A DNA stretch of 64,000 nt from Loktanella sp. SALINAS62 (GCF_018263905.1 NZ_JAAFZU010000077.1:112302-176301); one strand, 5' to 3'; shown: positions 1 to 9,777, counted from the first letter of the stretch. Made by a program: numbers and translations. Notes: generated by a model from the sequence alone, not told the origin.

Positions 1-342
1 CGCCAGTGCGGCATCGTCCTGGGCCAGATACAGCGTGCCGGTTTGTGCCAGACCGATATCGCCCGCTTCTGCCGCCAGTCCGGGCCACATCGCCTGTGCG
101 TCCAGCATGATCGGCAGTTCGGCGATGTCACGCCCCTGCGCGCGGATCCAGCCCCAGTTGCGGCTGGATTGTTCGCCGGCGATCCGGCCCTTTTCCAGCA
201 ACACGCAGGGAACCCCCGCGCGGGCCAGTTCCCAGACTGTCATCACACCGATGATGCCACCGCCGATGACCACCACCTCTGTCCGGGGCGGCAGCGGTGC
301 GTCGAAACGCTGTGGCGTGCGCGCGGTGATCGGCCCGGTCAT
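1..342 (-). CDS. FAD-dependent oxidoreductase, DAO family (N-terminal part)
   Basis: The first 114 residues are visible; the rest lies beyond the left edge. The protein opens with a short leader and then a dinucleotide-binding beta-alpha-beta, VVVIGGGIIGVMTVWELA at about residues 23-40, followed by an acidic strand end (LLEKG). A QSSRNWGWIR segment at about 58-67 is typical of the D-amino-acid oxidase/DadA-like family that oxidises amino or imino acids. Its ATG overlaps the stop of the upstream deacetylase gene (ATGA), so the two are translationally coupled. Together they suggest catabolism of an N-acyl or modified amino acid. The substrate cannot be told from this fragment. Confidence 0.85.
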   Translation of the reverse strand, partial: MTGPITARTPQRFDAPLPPRTEVVVIGGGIIGVMTVWELARAGVPCVLLEKGRIAGEQSSRNWGWIRAQGRDIAELPIMLDAQAMWPGLAAEAGDIGLAQTGTLYLAQDDAALA

Positions 343-1499
343 TGCGCCAGATCGTCGATCAGGCGCGCGATAAACGCTTCACCGGCGGCAAATTGTGCAG
401 TGCTGATAAATTCGTTCGGCTGGTGCGCCTGCGCGATATCGCCCGGCCCCACGACGCAGGCCGAATAGCCACGTTCCTGAAACTGCCCGGCTTCTGTTCC
501 ATAGCTGACGACATGGTTGCCGTTGTCGCCGGTCAGGCGTCGGGCCAATTCTTCGGCGCGGCCCTGTGGTTCGGGTGCCAGCCCCGGCAGGCCGAAATAG
601 GCGTCGACCGTGATCCGGCAGGATGGCTGGATCGCCTGCATTTCAGCCTCTATCCGTTTGACTTCGCTCAGGAATAGCTGACGCCAGTCATCCACATTTT
701 CGCCCGGCACGGTGCGGAACGACAGGTCGAACCGGCAGTCGGCGGCGGTGATGTTATGCGCCGTGCCGCCGTTGATCCGCCCGACATGCGCCGACGTATA
801 GGGCGGCACGAATGCAGCGGCGAGGTCGGATGGCACCGCTGCCGCGCGTTCGGCATTCACCCGGTTTGCCCAGTCGATCAACCGGGCGGCCTGCATCACC
901 GCGCTGACGCCAATATCGATGCGTGAAGAATGAACCTCAAACCCTTGGACATGAACAGAAAACCCAATCCCACCCTTGTGCGCGGTCACGACCTGCATCA
1001 TCGACGGCTCGCCCACCAGCACGGTATCGGCGCGCGGCAGGCCGTGGCTGACCATATGGTCGATCATTGGCGGCGCGCCCAGACAGCCGATCTCTTCGTC
1101 ATAGGACAGCGCGATCTGCAAGGGCCGCTTGATCCCGCGTGCCAGCGCCAGCGGCACGGCGGACAGGGCCAGCGCATCGAATCCTTTCATGTCGCAGGTG
1201 CCGCGTCCGAACAGTTTGCCATCGCGTTCGGTCACGACAAACGGGTCGGTGTCCCAGTCCTGACCGTCGACCGGCACCACATCGGTATGGCCCGACAGGA
1301 CGACCCCGCCATCCACCTGCGCCCCGACATGCGCATAAAGGGCCGCCTTGGTGCCGTCGGCATTGGGCACACGCACGCTGTCGACGCCGTAATCTTTCAG
1401 GTAATCCTCAACGAAATCAATCAGATCCAGATTGCTGTCACGGCTGATCGTGGGAAAACCCACAAGGCGGTCCAGCAGGTCACGGGCGGTCAGGGTCAT
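339..1499 (-). CDS. argE: Acetylornithine deacetylase / M20 family metallopeptidase
   Basis: A 386-residue cytoplasmic Zn/Co amidohydrolase of the M20 family, expected to remove the acetyl group from N-acetylornithine or a related N-acyl amino acid. The metal and catalytic motifs are in order: GHTDVVP (H71), GRGTCDMKG (D103), SYDEEIG (general base E135 and ligand E136), GEPS (E164) and a C-terminal QAHQPNE histidine near 359. A dimerisation lid lies between about 175 and 290. Length is normal for ArgE. It is coupled by a 4-nt overlap to the FAD oxidoreductase and lies outside any arginine-biosynthesis cluster. It may therefore serve catabolism of N-acyl amino acids rather than arginine synthesis, so the symbol is a family-level assignment. 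Confidence 0.85.
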   Translation of the reverse strand: MTLTARDLLDRLVGFPTISRDSNLDLIDFVEDYLKDYGVDSVRVPNADGTKAALYAHVGAQVDGGVVLSGHTDVVPVDGQDWDTDPFVVTERDGKLFGRGTCDMKGFDALALSAVPLALARGIKRPLQIALSYDEEIGCLGAPPMIDHMVSHGLPRADTVLVGEPSMMQVVTAHKGGIGFSVHVQGFEVHSSRIDIGVSAVMQAARLIDWANRVNAERAAAVPSDLAAAFVPPYTSAHVGRINGGTAHNITAADCRFDLSFRTVPGENVDDWRQLFLSEVKRIEAEMQAIQPSCRITVDAYFGLPGLAPEPQGRAEELARRLTGDNGNHVVSYGTEAGQFQERGYSACVVGPGDIAQAHQPNEFISTAQFAAGEAFIARLIDDLAQ

Positions 1500-1548
1500 G
1501 GGATGCTCCGGTCAGGTGCGCCTATCCTGCGCCTGCCCCGCGCCGGGT

Positions 1549-2358
1549 TCAAGGCCGCCAGTGATCCCCGACCCAGGGTGTTGGCCGGATATAGTGCCGC
1601 AGGTAGCGCCACAGGCTGCCACCCCTGTCGCGTTGGCCGATCGCACGCAGATGCGCCAGCGGACTGCGGGGCGGGACGGCATCGCTCCACCTGCCGTCGA
1701 TGGCGTCCTGCGGGTTCAGGTGACCGGCAAAGATCACGATGCGCGTGTCCTTTGGCAATTTCGGGGCCAGCAGGTAGTTCAGCGGAAACGGACGGCGACA
1801 GTTGCGCCGAAAATGCGCGACCCAGCCGTCGGGAAAGAATTTCACGCCGCCCGGCGCATTGCGGGTCACGAACCGCTGCTCGTAGCGGTATTCGTCGGCG
1901 ATCCCCTTGGGGTCGGTCTTGAACAGTGTCTGCAGGGGCAACAGCCCGCCCGCAGGAAACCGGAACACGCTGGTCTGCCCCAGCTTTTCAAACGCCACCA
2001 CACGGTTGCGGGTCAGGATGACATCATCGGGCGCGCCGTGCTCGAAAAACGGATCAAGCGATCCCGTCACGATCACATCCAGATCCAGAAACAGCACCGG
2101 CCCCGTCAGCGTGCCCAGCTTTGGCCCCCAAAGCCGCGATTTGGGCCAGATGCCCGTCTTGGCCTTGGGAATTTCATAATCGATTTCGGGCAAGGGCTGG
2201 CAATCGACCTCTGGCCGGATGCCGGTCGGATCGTCGCAAAAGCAGGTAAAACTGAATGGTGGCGTGATGTTGCGTGCAACCATGCCATACAGCCGGTCGA
2301 TATAGAGCGGGCCGTATTTCGTGCCCCAATTGATGCAAATGACCTGTTTGACGGACAT
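1549..2358 (-). CDS. Glycosyltransferase with DxD motif
   Basis: A 269-residue protein if translation starts at MSVKQVICINWG, which has an AAAGG Shine-Dalgarno about 7 nt upstream. An in-frame ATG 45 bp earlier has none. The N-terminus is a beta-strand followed by GTKYGPLYIDRLYGMV, and FLDLDVIVTGSLDPFF holds a DxD nucleotide-sugar/Mn site at about residues 97-112, as in GT-A fold retaining enzymes of the GT8 type. There is no membrane segment. It stands alone between argE and the ABC importer. Acceptor and sugar are not predictable; a role in surface polysaccharide or protein glycosylation is inference. Confidence 0.75.
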   Translation of the reverse strand: MSVKQVICINWGTKYGPLYIDRLYGMVARNITPPFSFTCFCDDPTGIRPEVDCQPLPEIDYEIPKAKTGIWPKSRLWGPKLGTLTGPVLFLDLDVIVTGSLDPFFEHGAPDDVILTRNRVVAFEKLGQTSVFRFPAGGLLPLQTLFKTDPKGIADEYRYEQRFVTRNAPGGVKFFPDGWVAHFRRNCRRPFPLNYLLAPKLPKDTRIVIFAGHLNPQDAIDGRWSDAVPPRSPLAHLRAIGQRDRGGSLWRYLRHYIRPTPWVGDHWRP

Positions 2359-2462
2359 GGGATGCCTTTCGTTTGGCCCGTTATGGCGCGGGAACCAGTG
2401 CAAGACCAGCCCGGCAAGGTGGACCTTGCGTCAACCGATCTTTGGGACTTGCGGCGTGTCAA

Positions 2463-2495
2463 AACCCTGTTACCGTTCTGTAACAGAAACGGGTT
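2463..2495. promoter_or_regulatory. Inverted repeat upstream of the peptide ABC importer
   Basis: CTGTTAC-N6-GTAACAG (2467-2486) is a perfect 7-bp dyad. It lies inside a wider interrupted pairing of AACCC (2463-2467) with GGGTT (2491-2495). It sits about 50 nt before the importer start codon and could be an operator for a dimeric regulator or the base of a 5'-UTR hairpin. No regulator gene is adjacent. Confidence 0.4.
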
Positions 2496-2543
2496 GCGCC
2501 AATGACAACCCGGCCAGACATTCCGAACCGGGGAGGTTCGCCC

Positions 2544-3542
2544 ATGCCCAACGGGGCACCGGCCGTGCTTGATGTGCAGGGTCTCAAAACTGTTTTCCGT
2601 GTCCGCGGCGGCGAAGTGCATGCTGTCAACGACGTCAGCTTTGATCTGGCGGCGGGCGAACTGTTGGGCGTCGTCGGCGAAAGCGGGTCCGGTAAATCCG
2701 TGACCATGATGTCGCTGCTGGGCCTGCTGCCGTCACCCCCCGCCGACGTGCGCCAAGGCCGGGTGACGTTCGAAGGTCAGGATTTGCTTCAGGTGTCCGA
2801 CAGCAAGCTGCGCGCCGTGCGCGGCGGGCGCATTGGATTCGTGTTTCAGGACCCGATGACATCGCTGAACCCCGTTTTCACCGTGGGCTATCAGATCATT
2901 GAAACCCTGCGCGCCCATATGGGTCTGTCGAAATCCGCAGCGCGCGACCGCGCGCAGGAACTGCTGGAACTGGTCGGCATCCCGTCCGCCCGCGACCGGC
3001 TGAACGATTACCCACACCAGTTTTCCGGCGGGATGCGCCAGCGCGTGATGATCGCCATCGCCCTTGCCTGCGATCCAAAGGTGCTGATCGCGGATGAACC
3101 GACCACCGCGCTGGATGTGACGATTCAGGCGCAGATCATCGAACTGATGAAGGATCTGCGCGACAAGCTGGGGATGGCCGTCATCTGGATCACCCACGAT
3201 CTGGGCGTCATCGCGGGCATCGCGGACCGCGTGATGGTCATGTATGGCGGTCAGGTGGTCGAACAGGCGCCGGTGCGCGACCTGTTCCGCAACCCCAAAC
3301 ATCCCTACACGCAGGCGTTGCTGACGACGATTCCGAAACTCAGCGCCGAACGCGTCCGCCGTCTGACGATCATCGAAGGCCAGCCGCCCATTCTGGGCGA
3401 AGCCCCGACCGCCTGTTCGTTCCGTGACCGATGTCCAAAGGCAGTGGCGATCTGCGCACAGCAGAACCCGCCGCGTTTTGATTTCGGCGCAGGCCATGAC
3501 GCCGCCTGTTTTGTCGCAGCGGAGACCCGCGATGCTGGATGA
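2544..3542 (+). CDS. Oligopeptide/dipeptide ABC transporter ATPase (DppD/OppD-like)
   Basis: A 332-residue ATPase when started at MPNGAPAV, chosen because GGGGAGG lies 7 nt upstream; an ATG 42 bp earlier lacks a ribosome site. Walker [10 protein letters not shown]-loop [12 protein letters not shown], signature SGGMRQRV, Walker [12 protein letters not shown] and the H-loop THD are all present. The C-terminal oligopeptide extension carries a cysteine cluster (CSFRDRCPK...CAQ) typical of OppD/DppD. It is the first gene of a five-gene importer operon and overlaps the second ATPase gene by 11 nt. It energises uptake of peptides, opines or glycosides captured by the adjacent binding protein. Confidence 0.9.
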   Translation: MPNGAPAVLDVQGLKTVFRVRGGEVHAVNDVSFDLAAGELLGVVGESGSGKSVTMMSLLGLLPSPPADVRQGRVTFEGQDLLQVSDSKLRAVRGGRIGFVFQDPMTSLNPVFTVGYQIIETLRAHMGLSKSAARDRAQELLELVGIPSARDRLNDYPHQFSGGMRQRVMIAIALACDPKVLIADEPTTALDVTIQAQIIELMKDLRDKLGMAVIWITHDLGVIAGIADRVMVMYGGQVVEQAPVRDLFRNPKHPYTQALLTTIPKLSAERVRRLTIIEGQPPILGEAPTACSFRDRCPKAVAICAQQNPPRFDFGAGHDAACFVAAETRDAG

Positions 3543-4569
3543 CACCACCCCGCTGGTCCGTATCCGCGACCTGAAAATGCATTTTCCGATTTATTCGGGC
3601 ATGCTGCGGCGACAGACCGGCGCGGTCAAGGCGGTGGACGGCGTCAGTTTCGACATCAAACGCGGCGAAACACTTGGCCTTGTTGGGGAATCCGGTTGCG
3701 GCAAATCCACCTGCGGGCGCGCCGTGCTACGGCTCTATGACATCACCGACGGCAGTATCCAGATTGACGGCGTGGAAATCGGCAACGCGGGTCAATCCGC
3801 GTTGCGCCCCCTGCGGCCCGCCATGCAGATGGTGTTTCAGGACCCGCAAGCATCGCTTAACCCGCGCATGACGGTCGAGGCGATCATCCGTGAACCGCTG
3901 GACGAACACACCACACTGTCCAAGACCGACAAGGCGCAAAAGGTGCTGGACCTGATGGACGCCGTCGGCTTGAACCGACGGTTTGCAAAGCGTTATCCGC
4001 ATACCTTTTCGGGCGGACAGCGACAACGCATCGGAATCGCGCGGGCGCTGGCATTGAACCCGAAATTCATCGTCTGCGACGAACCCATCGCGGCGCTGGA
4101 CGTGTCGATTCAGGCGCAGGTCGTCAATCTGCTGGAAGATTTGCAGGAACAATTCGGCCTGACCTATCTGTTCATCAGCCATGATCTGTCCATGGTGCGC
4201 CATATCGCGCAGCGCATCGCGGTGATGTATCTGGGCAAGGTCGTGGAACTGGCCCCCCGCGACCCACTGTATGACGCGCCACTGCATCCCTACACCCGCG
4301 CGCTGCTGTCCGCCGTGCCCGAACCCGATCCCGCAATCAGCCAGACCCGCAAACGTGTGGTCCTGCAGGGCGATGTGCCGTCACCTGCCAACCCGCCGGA
4401 TGGCTGCAATTTCTGTACCCGATGCCCCGCCGTGATGGACGTCTGCCGGCGCATCGACCCGACCTTTCAAGAGGTGGAACCGGGGCGCTTTGTCGCCTGC
4501 CACCTTTATGAAAACCACGCCTCCAAGACCGAAAAGGCAGAGGCACATGCAAACCAGCAAGGGAGTTAA
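3532..4569 (+). CDS. Oligopeptide/dipeptide ABC transporter ATPase (DppF/OppF-like)
   Basis: A 345-residue partner of the preceding ATPase. The chosen ATG ([11 protein letters not shown]) lies inside the end of the upstream gene and has a GGAG 8 nt before it. Walker [21 protein letters not shown]-loop, [14 protein letters not shown] signature and [11 protein letters not shown]alker B are complete. The usual Walker B threonine (DEPTSALD) is isoleucine here, common in OppF proteins. The C-terminal CNFCTRCP...CRR motif is present. The two ATPases form the heterodimer at the cytoplasmic face of the permease pair encoded at 6371-8348. Confidence 0.9.
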   Translation: MLDDTTPLVRIRDLKMHFPIYSGMLRRQTGAVKAVDGVSFDIKRGETLGLVGESGCGKSTCGRAVLRLYDITDGSIQIDGVEIGNAGQSALRPLRPAMQMVFQDPQASLNPRMTVEAIIREPLDEHTTLSKTDKAQKVLDLMDAVGLNRRFAKRYPHTFSGGQRQRIGIARALALNPKFIVCDEPIAALDVSIQAQVVNLLEDLQEQFGLTYLFISHDLSMVRHIAQRIAVMYLGKVVELAPRDPLYDAPLHPYTRALLSAVPEPDPAISQTRKRVVLQGDVPSPANPPDGCNFCTRCPAVMDVCRRIDPTFQEVEPGRFVACHLYENHASKTEKAEAHANQQGS

Positions 4570-4572
4570 CGC

Positions 4573-6297
4573 ATGAAACTGAAAACAATTCTGATGGGCG
4601 CGATTGCGACCATGGGGACCGCCCCCATGGTGTTCGCAGATGCCCACGAAGGAGAACGCGGCCGCGACGGTCTGGTCAACATCATCTACTGGCAAGCACC
4701 GTCGATCATGAACCCGTTCCTGTCGGGCGGCACAAAGGACGTGGAAGCCGCCAGTCTGGTGCTGGAACCGCTGATGCGCTTCAACGAAACCGGTGAAATC
4801 GTGCCGTGGCTGGTCAACGAGGTGCCGACGGTCGAAAACGGTGGCGTCACCGAAGACCTGATGCAGATCACCTATAACATCACCGAAGGTCTGACATGGT
4901 CGGACGGCACGCCGTTCACATCCGCCGACGTGAAATTCACCTATGACTACTGCACAGCCGAAGGCGGCGGTTGCGCACAGGCGACAAAATTCGACGGCAT
5001 CGACAGCGTCGAAACCCCGGACGATCTGACCGTGGTGGTGAACTTTTCAGCCGCAACGCCTTATCCCTATTCGGCGTTCAACGGTGCTGAAAGCCCAATC
5101 ATTCAGGCCGCACAATTCGCGGATTGCCTCGGGCCAAAGGCACCTGAATGCACTGACCAGAACTTTATGCCGATCGGAACGGGGCCGTTTGTGGTGACGG
5201 ATTTCCGCACCAATGACGTCATCCAGCTCGAAGCGAACCCGAACTACCGCGACCCCAACAAGCCCGCCTTTGCCACCGTCACGCTGAAAGGCGGCGGCGA
5301 TGCCACGGCTGCTGGTCGTGCGGTCATGGAAACCGGCGAATTCGACTACGCCTGGAACCTGCAACTGGCCCCCGACGTGATCGCGTCGATGGAACAGGGC
5401 GGCATGGGTGTGCCGGTCGCGGGCTTCGGCACGCTGGTCGAACGCATCATGCTGAACAACACCAACCCCGATCCATCCCTGCCCGACGACGAACGGTCCG
5501 TCATCCGCCCGCATCCGTTCCTGAGTGATCCGGCGGTTTACAACGCCATGTCGATGGCCATCGACCGCCCGCTGCTGGTCGAGGTCGGTTACGGTCAGGC
5601 CGGACGCGTCACCTGCAACTGGGTGCCCGCACCGGATCTTTACGCCTCTACCTCTATGACCTGCGACACGCAGGACATTGATGGCGCCAACGCCATGCTG
5701 GAAGAGGCGGGTTACGTGGACACCGACGGTGACGGTATCCGTGAAACACCCGACGGTCAGCCCATGCAGATCCTGTATCAATCGTCGACCAACGCCGTCC
5801 GTCAGGATTTTCAGGCGCTGATCAAGGATTGGTGGGAACAGATCGGCCTTGGCGTGGAACTACGCAACATCGACAGCTCGGTGTTCTTTGGCGGTGATCC
5901 GGGTTCGCCCGACACGTTCCAAAAGTTCTATGCCGACGTGGAAATGTATGCCAACAACTTCCCCGGCACCGATCCGCAGGCCTATCTGGGCAACGGCAAA
6001 TGCGACGCCGCACCGACACCCGACAGCCAGTGGCAGGGTGAAAACATCAGCCGTTTCTGCATGGAAGAATACGACGCCCTGCATGACGAGCTGTCACAGA
6101 CCGCCGATCTGGAAGAACGCGGTCGCATCGCCCGCGAACTCAACGACATGGCCGTCCAGAACGGGATGATGATCCCGCTGGTCGATCGCGGTCGTCTGTC
6201 CGCCCATGCCAACAGCCTGGGTGGCGTGGTTCTGAACACATGGGATTCGGAACTGTGGAACGCGGCTGACTGGTATCGCACCGGCGACAACCGCTGA
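4573..6297 (+). CDS. Periplasmic substrate-binding protein, family 5 (peptide/opine type)
   Basis: A 574-residue exported binding protein. A short signal peptide (MKLKTILMGAIATMGTAP..VFA) is followed by a mature N-terminus starting near ADAHEG. The family 5 landmark WSDGTPFTSADVKFTYDY is at about residues 111-128, and the length matches DppA/OppA relatives. The gene begins 3 nt after the second ATPase stop. Placing the ATPases before the binding protein and permeases is an uncommon but known order. Substrate specificity is not visible; di/oligopeptides, opines or sugars are all used within this family. An intercistronic hairpin follows the gene. Confidence 0.9.
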   Translation: MKLKTILMGAIATMGTAPMVFADAHEGERGRDGLVNIIYWQAPSIMNPFLSGGTKDVEAASLVLEPLMRFNETGEIVPWLVNEVPTVENGGVTEDLMQITYNITEGLTWSDGTPFTSADVKFTYDYCTAEGGGCAQATKFDGIDSVETPDDLTVVVNFSAATPYPYSAFNGAESPIIQAAQFADCLGPKAPECTDQNFMPIGTGPFVVTDFRTNDVIQLEANPNYRDPNKPAFATVTLKGGGDATAAGRAVMETGEFDYAWNLQLAPDVIASMEQGGMGVPVAGFGTLVERIMLNNTNPDPSLPDDERSVIRPHPFLSDPAVYNAMSMAIDRPLLVEVGYGQAGRVTCNWVPAPDLYASTSMTCDTQDIDGANAMLEEAGYVDTDGDGIRETPDGQPMQILYQSSTNAVRQDFQALIKDWWEQIGLGVELRNIDSSVFFGGDPGSPDTFQKFYADVEMYANNFPGTDPQAYLGNGKCDAAPTPDSQWQGENISRFCMEEYDALHDELSQTADLEERGRIARELNDMAVQNGMMIPLVDRGRLSAHANSLGGVVLNTWDSELWNAADWYRTGDNR

Positions 6298-6306
6298 ACA
6301 TACTGC

Positions 6307-6333
6307 GCGGGCGGGCCATGCAGGCCCGCCCGT
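6307..6333 (+). other. Intercistronic stem-loop after the binding-protein gene
   Basis: GGGCGGGCC-ATGCA-GGCCCGCCC forms a 9-bp GC stem (6309-6331), extendable by two pairs, 10 nt after the binding-protein stop. No U-run follows, so partial termination or 3' mRNA protection that raises binding-protein expression relative to the permeases is more likely than full termination. Confidence 0.6.
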
Positions 6334-6370
6334 ATTTCCCCGAACACACTTCGCCAAGGCGCCAGACATC

Positions 6371-7378
6371 ATGCTGACCTACACCATCAGGCGGTTGCTG
6401 ATTTCCATTCCGACGCTTTTGCTGATTGCATTCGTGATCTTCATGCTGCTGGAACTCGCACCCGGCGACCCCATGGCATCCATGCCGCTGACCATCCCCG
6501 CAGAGGTCAAGCAACAGATGCGCGAAGCACTGGGGTTAGGAGAGCCGTGGTGGGTCCGCTTTCCGCTGTGGCTGAAACAATTCTTCATCGTCGAACCCGC
6601 CTATTGGATCGACAGTATCTTTGGCACCGATCTGGCTGCCGGTCAGCAACGCATCATCAGTTTCCAGTCGCGCAGTCCGGTGTTCGACACGATTGCGCAG
6701 CGCCTGCCGCAGACAATCTGGGTCGTGGGCATGTCCTATGTGGTGGGGGTGCTGATTGCCTTGCCCGTCGGGATCATCAGCGCCTATCGCCAGTATTCCG
6801 TGTTCGATCAGGCGGGCACATTCGTGTCGATGATCGGGTTTTCGGTGCCGCCGTTCTTTTCGGGCGTGCTGCTGATTGTCATCTTCTCTGTCTCGCTGGG
6901 CTGGCTACCGTCGATCTACGACACCACCCATCAGGTCCGCGACTGGGACAGCTTTGTCTTTCAGCTGCGCCAGATGGTGATGCCCGTCATGGTGCTGGCG
7001 TTGCAGACCACAGCACAGATCAGCCGCTACATGCGCGCCGCCATGCTGGATAATCTCGGTCAGGATTACGTCCGCACGGCCCGCGCCAAGGGGATGTCCG
7101 AACGGGTCGTCGTGCTAAAGCACGTGCTGCGCAATTCGATGATCCCCGTCATCACCGTAATCGCGCTTGGCATCCCTTCGATCTTTGGCGGGGCAATCAT
7201 CACCGAACAGATCTTCAAGGTGAACGGTCTGGGCCAGTTGCTGATCATCGCGCTGCAAGGCAACGACATCCCGATGGTCATGACGCTGACCTTTCTGTTC
7301 GCGGTGCTGATCGTGATGTTCAACCTGATTGCCGACGTGCTTTATGGCGTCTTCGACCCAAGGATCCGCTATGATTGA
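6371..7378 (+). CDS. Peptide-type ABC transporter permease (DppB-like)
   Basis: A 335-residue inner-membrane permease. It has the N-terminal TM helix (RRLLISIPTLLLIAFVIFML) and the LAPGDP motif characteristic of DppB/OppB, followed by an extended periplasmic region and five further TM helices. The EAA coupling loop is seen around RTARAKGMSERVVVLKHVLRNS. The C-terminus ends YGVFDPRIRYD as in the family. It overlaps the next permease gene by 8 nt (ATGATTGA), which indicates coupled synthesis of the two subunits. Confidence 0.92.
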   Translation: MLTYTIRRLLISIPTLLLIAFVIFMLLELAPGDPMASMPLTIPAEVKQQMREALGLGEPWWVRFPLWLKQFFIVEPAYWIDSIFGTDLAAGQQRIISFQSRSPVFDTIAQRLPQTIWVVGMSYVVGVLIALPVGIISAYRQYSVFDQAGTFVSMIGFSVPPFFSGVLLIVIFSVSLGWLPSIYDTTHQVRDWDSFVFQLRQMVMPVMVLALQTTAQISRYMRAAMLDNLGQDYVRTARAKGMSERVVVLKHVLRNSMIPVITVIALGIPSIFGGAIITEQIFKVNGLGQLLIIALQGNDIPMVMTLTFLFAVLIVMFNLIADVLYGVFDPRIRYD

Positions 7379-8348
7379 ACGTGCCGCAAATCCGCCCCTG
7401 CCAGCGGGCGACCCGACAACGCCGGACAGCATCCCGCGCGAACGCAACCAATGGTGGGATGTCTGGGATCAGTTCCGCACGCACAAGGGCGCGATGGCGG
7501 GCCTGTTCTTTTTGCTGGGGATCACCCTGTTCTGCCTGATCGGTCCCCTGCTGTGGGGCGTGGACCCCAATACGCTGGATATCCGCAACAAGGATCTGCG
7601 GCCCGTCGTAAACGCGCTGTGGGGCGTGGAAAAGGTGTCGTGGGCACATCCCTTTGGCACCGACAATCTGGGCCGCGATATCATGGCGCAAACCATGCAG
7701 GGCGGGCGCATCAGTCTGGCCGTGGGCTGGACCGCGATGATCCTTGCCATCGTGATCGGCACCTTTGTCGGGGTGATCGCGGGCTATTTCCCGCGCCTTG
7801 ACGGTTTGCTGATGCGCCTGACGGACCTGTTTCTTGCACTGCCTTTGCTGCCGCTGTTGCTGGTGATGATGCTGCTGTTCCGCGATCCGCTGCGCGCGGC
7901 ATTCGGGCCGGAACAGGGTATTTTCATCCTGATCGTCATCGGCATCGGCATCACAAGCTGGATGCAGACCGCGCGGATCGTGCGTGGCGACGTGCTGGCG
8001 CTGAAGGAACGCGAATACGTGCTGGCCGCGCGGTCCATCGGCACCCCCAGCCGCCGCATCATCACGCGGCACCTGCTGCCGAACGTGCTATCGCCCATCA
8101 TGGTCAGCGCCACACTGGGCCTTGCCACCGCGATCATCACGGAATCCGCGATCTCTTTTCTGGGGCTCGGATTTCCGCCGGATTATCCGACGTGGGGCAA
8201 GCTGTTGGCCGACGCCGTGCCCCGCATGGTCAGTTTTCCCGAAAGAGTGATCTGGCCCGGTTTGGCAATTTCCTTGACCGTGCTGGCGGTGAACTACATC
8301 GGTGATGGGCTGCGCGATGCATTGGACCCACGTATCCGCGGCACATAG
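7371..8348 (+). CDS. Peptide-type ABC transporter permease (DppC-like)
   Basis: A 325-residue permease starting at MIERAANPPL, whose ATG overlaps the upstream stop and has AGGA 6 nt before it. The DppC N-terminal pattern (WWDVWDQFRTHKGAMAGLFFLL) and HPFGTDNLGRDI are present. The EAA loop is EYVLAARSIGTPSRRIITRHLLPN and the family ending is DGLRDALDPRIRG. About six TM helices are predicted from the hydrophobic pattern. It completes the importer operon. Confidence 0.92.
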   Translation: MIERAANPPLPAGDPTTPDSIPRERNQWWDVWDQFRTHKGAMAGLFFLLGITLFCLIGPLLWGVDPNTLDIRNKDLRPVVNALWGVEKVSWAHPFGTDNLGRDIMAQTMQGGRISLAVGWTAMILAIVIGTFVGVIAGYFPRLDGLLMRLTDLFLALPLLPLLLVMMLLFRDPLRAAFGPEQGIFILIVIGIGITSWMQTARIVRGDVLALKEREYVLAARSIGTPSRRIITRHLLPNVLSPIMVSATLGLATAIITESAISFLGLGFPPDYPTWGKLLADAVPRMVSFPERVIWPGLAISLTVLAVNYIGDGLRDALDPRIRGT

Positions 8349-8358
8349 TTTCGCCCCT

Positions 8359-8384
8359 GTGGCGCACCCGCGCGCGCGCGCCAC
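8359..8384 (+). terminator. Hairpin after the importer operon
   Basis: TGTGGCGC and GCGCCACA form a perfect 8-bp stem closing a GC-rich 10-nt loop, 10 nt after the DppC-like stop and 15 nt before the MATE gene. No T-tract follows, so it may only attenuate read-through into the exporter gene. Confidence 0.45.
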
Positions 8385-8399
8385 AACCAAAGGCTGACC

Positions 8400-9752
8400 A
8401 TGACCCACACCACCCGCGACCTGACAACCGGACCTGTCTGGCGCGCTTTGGCACGCCTGTCAGCGCCCATGATGATCGGCATCATGGCGACACTGTCTGT
8501 CGGGCTGGCAGATGCGTATTTTCTGGCACAACTGGGCGGCGCACCGCTGGCCGCAGTCGGATTCATCTACCCCGTGACAGCGACCGTCACATCGCTGTCC
8601 ATCGGGCTAAGTGCCGGGGCAAACGCCACCGTCAGTCAGGCCATCGGCGCCAAAGCACAGGACCGCAACCCGACGCGCATCGGCCTGCATGCCGTGGGCC
8701 TTGGGCTGGTGCTGGCGCTGATCGTGTCGGGCCTGATCTTTGTCACATACCCCACGCTTTTTGCCCTGCTGGGCGCCCAAGATGACGCCGCCGCCGAAAT
8801 CGCGCTGTTCATGCCGTGGTGGTGCGCCGCGTTTCCGTTTCTGGTGGTTCAGATGCAGGTCAGCGCGCTGTTTCGCGCCCACGGCAGTTCTGTCGTGCCT
8901 GCGGTTTTGCTGACTGTCGGCGCTATCGTGAACATAGCGCTTGACCCGTTGCTGATCTTTACCGCAGGCCTTGGGACCGAAGGTGCTGCACTGGCCACCT
9001 TTATCGCGCGGGCATCCTTTGCCGTGCTGGGGGTCGGTTACGCGGTCCGGACAGGCGTGCTGGTCTGGTGCCCCAATGTCACCCGCGATCTGTGGTGGTC
9101 AATCAAGGAATTGTTCAAGGTCGGCGGCCCGGCCGCCTTTTCCAACGCCATCAACCCGGCAGGCATGGCCGCCGTCACCGCCGCCGTCGCGACCGTCGGC
9201 ACAGAAGCCGTGGCAGGATTCGGCGCGGCAACACGGGTGCAACAGCTTGCACTGGTGCCGATGCTGGCGCTGTCGGCAGGCATTGGCCCCATCGTCGGGC
9301 AAAACTGGGGTGGCGGCGACACATCCCGCGCGGCCCAAGCATTGCAGGCGGCATTGGCATTCTGTGTCTGCTACGGTGTGGCGATCGGGGTGGCGTTGTT
9401 CATGTTCGCAAGCACCCTCTCCGATTGGTTGGCGTCCGCCGGACCCGCCGCGGATTATGCCGCGATCTATTTGCGGATCGTCGGCTGGTCCCTGTTCGGC
9501 TACGGATTCGTGGTGGTCATCAACGCCGCGATGAACGCAAGATCGCGGGCGGTCTGGTCGATGGTCCTGTCGCTGGGCCGGATCGGGCTGTTCTACATCC
9601 CCTTGGCGTGGCTGGGCGTCAGCCTGATGGATTTCAAGGGCATCACACTGGCCGCAGCCGCCGCCAATGTCGCCGCAGCCACCGTCGGCGTGTTTTTTGC
9701 AGCGCGCCTTGGCCTGTTCCGCGCCACCAACCTGCGCATGACATTTGCCTAA
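8400..9752 (+). CDS. MATE family efflux transporter
   Basis: A 450-residue integral membrane protein with about 12 TM helices in two similar halves. It opens with a typical MATE segment (LARLSAPMMIGIMATLSVGLADAYFLAQLGGAPLAAVGF). These proteins export cationic drugs, metabolites or conjugates using a Na+ or H+ gradient. The pseudo-symmetric second half starts near residue 240 (FKVGGPAAFSNAINPAGMAAV). It follows the importer operon after a hairpin and is convergent with the DUF3422 gene, 25 nt from its stop. A link to the importer's substrate is possible but not shown. Confidence 0.9.
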   Translation: MTHTTRDLTTGPVWRALARLSAPMMIGIMATLSVGLADAYFLAQLGGAPLAAVGFIYPVTATVTSLSIGLSAGANATVSQAIGAKAQDRNPTRIGLHAVGLGLVLALIVSGLIFVTYPTLFALLGAQDDAAAEIALFMPWWCAAFPFLVVQMQVSALFRAHGSSVVPAVLLTVGAIVNIALDPLLIFTAGLGTEGAALATFIARASFAVLGVGYAVRTGVLVWCPNVTRDLWWSIKELFKVGGPAAFSNAINPAGMAAVTAAVATVGTEAVAGFGAATRVQQLALVPMLALSAGIGPIVGQNWGGGDTSRAAQALQAALAFCVCYGVAIGVALFMFASTLSDWLASAGPAADYAAIYLRIVGWSLFGYGFVVVINAAMNARSRAVWSMVLSLGRIGLFYIPLAWLGVSLMDFKGITLAAAAANVAAATVGVFFAARLGLFRATNLRMTFA

Positions 9753-9777
9753 GACCTGACTTTCACAACAATGCGGG

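Noticed and set aside
930..2505. Long plus-strand open frames opposite argE and the glycosyltransferase
   Set aside because: They are antisense shadows of well-supported minus-strand genes and have His/Arg/Gln-biased composition typical of GC-rich antisense frames.
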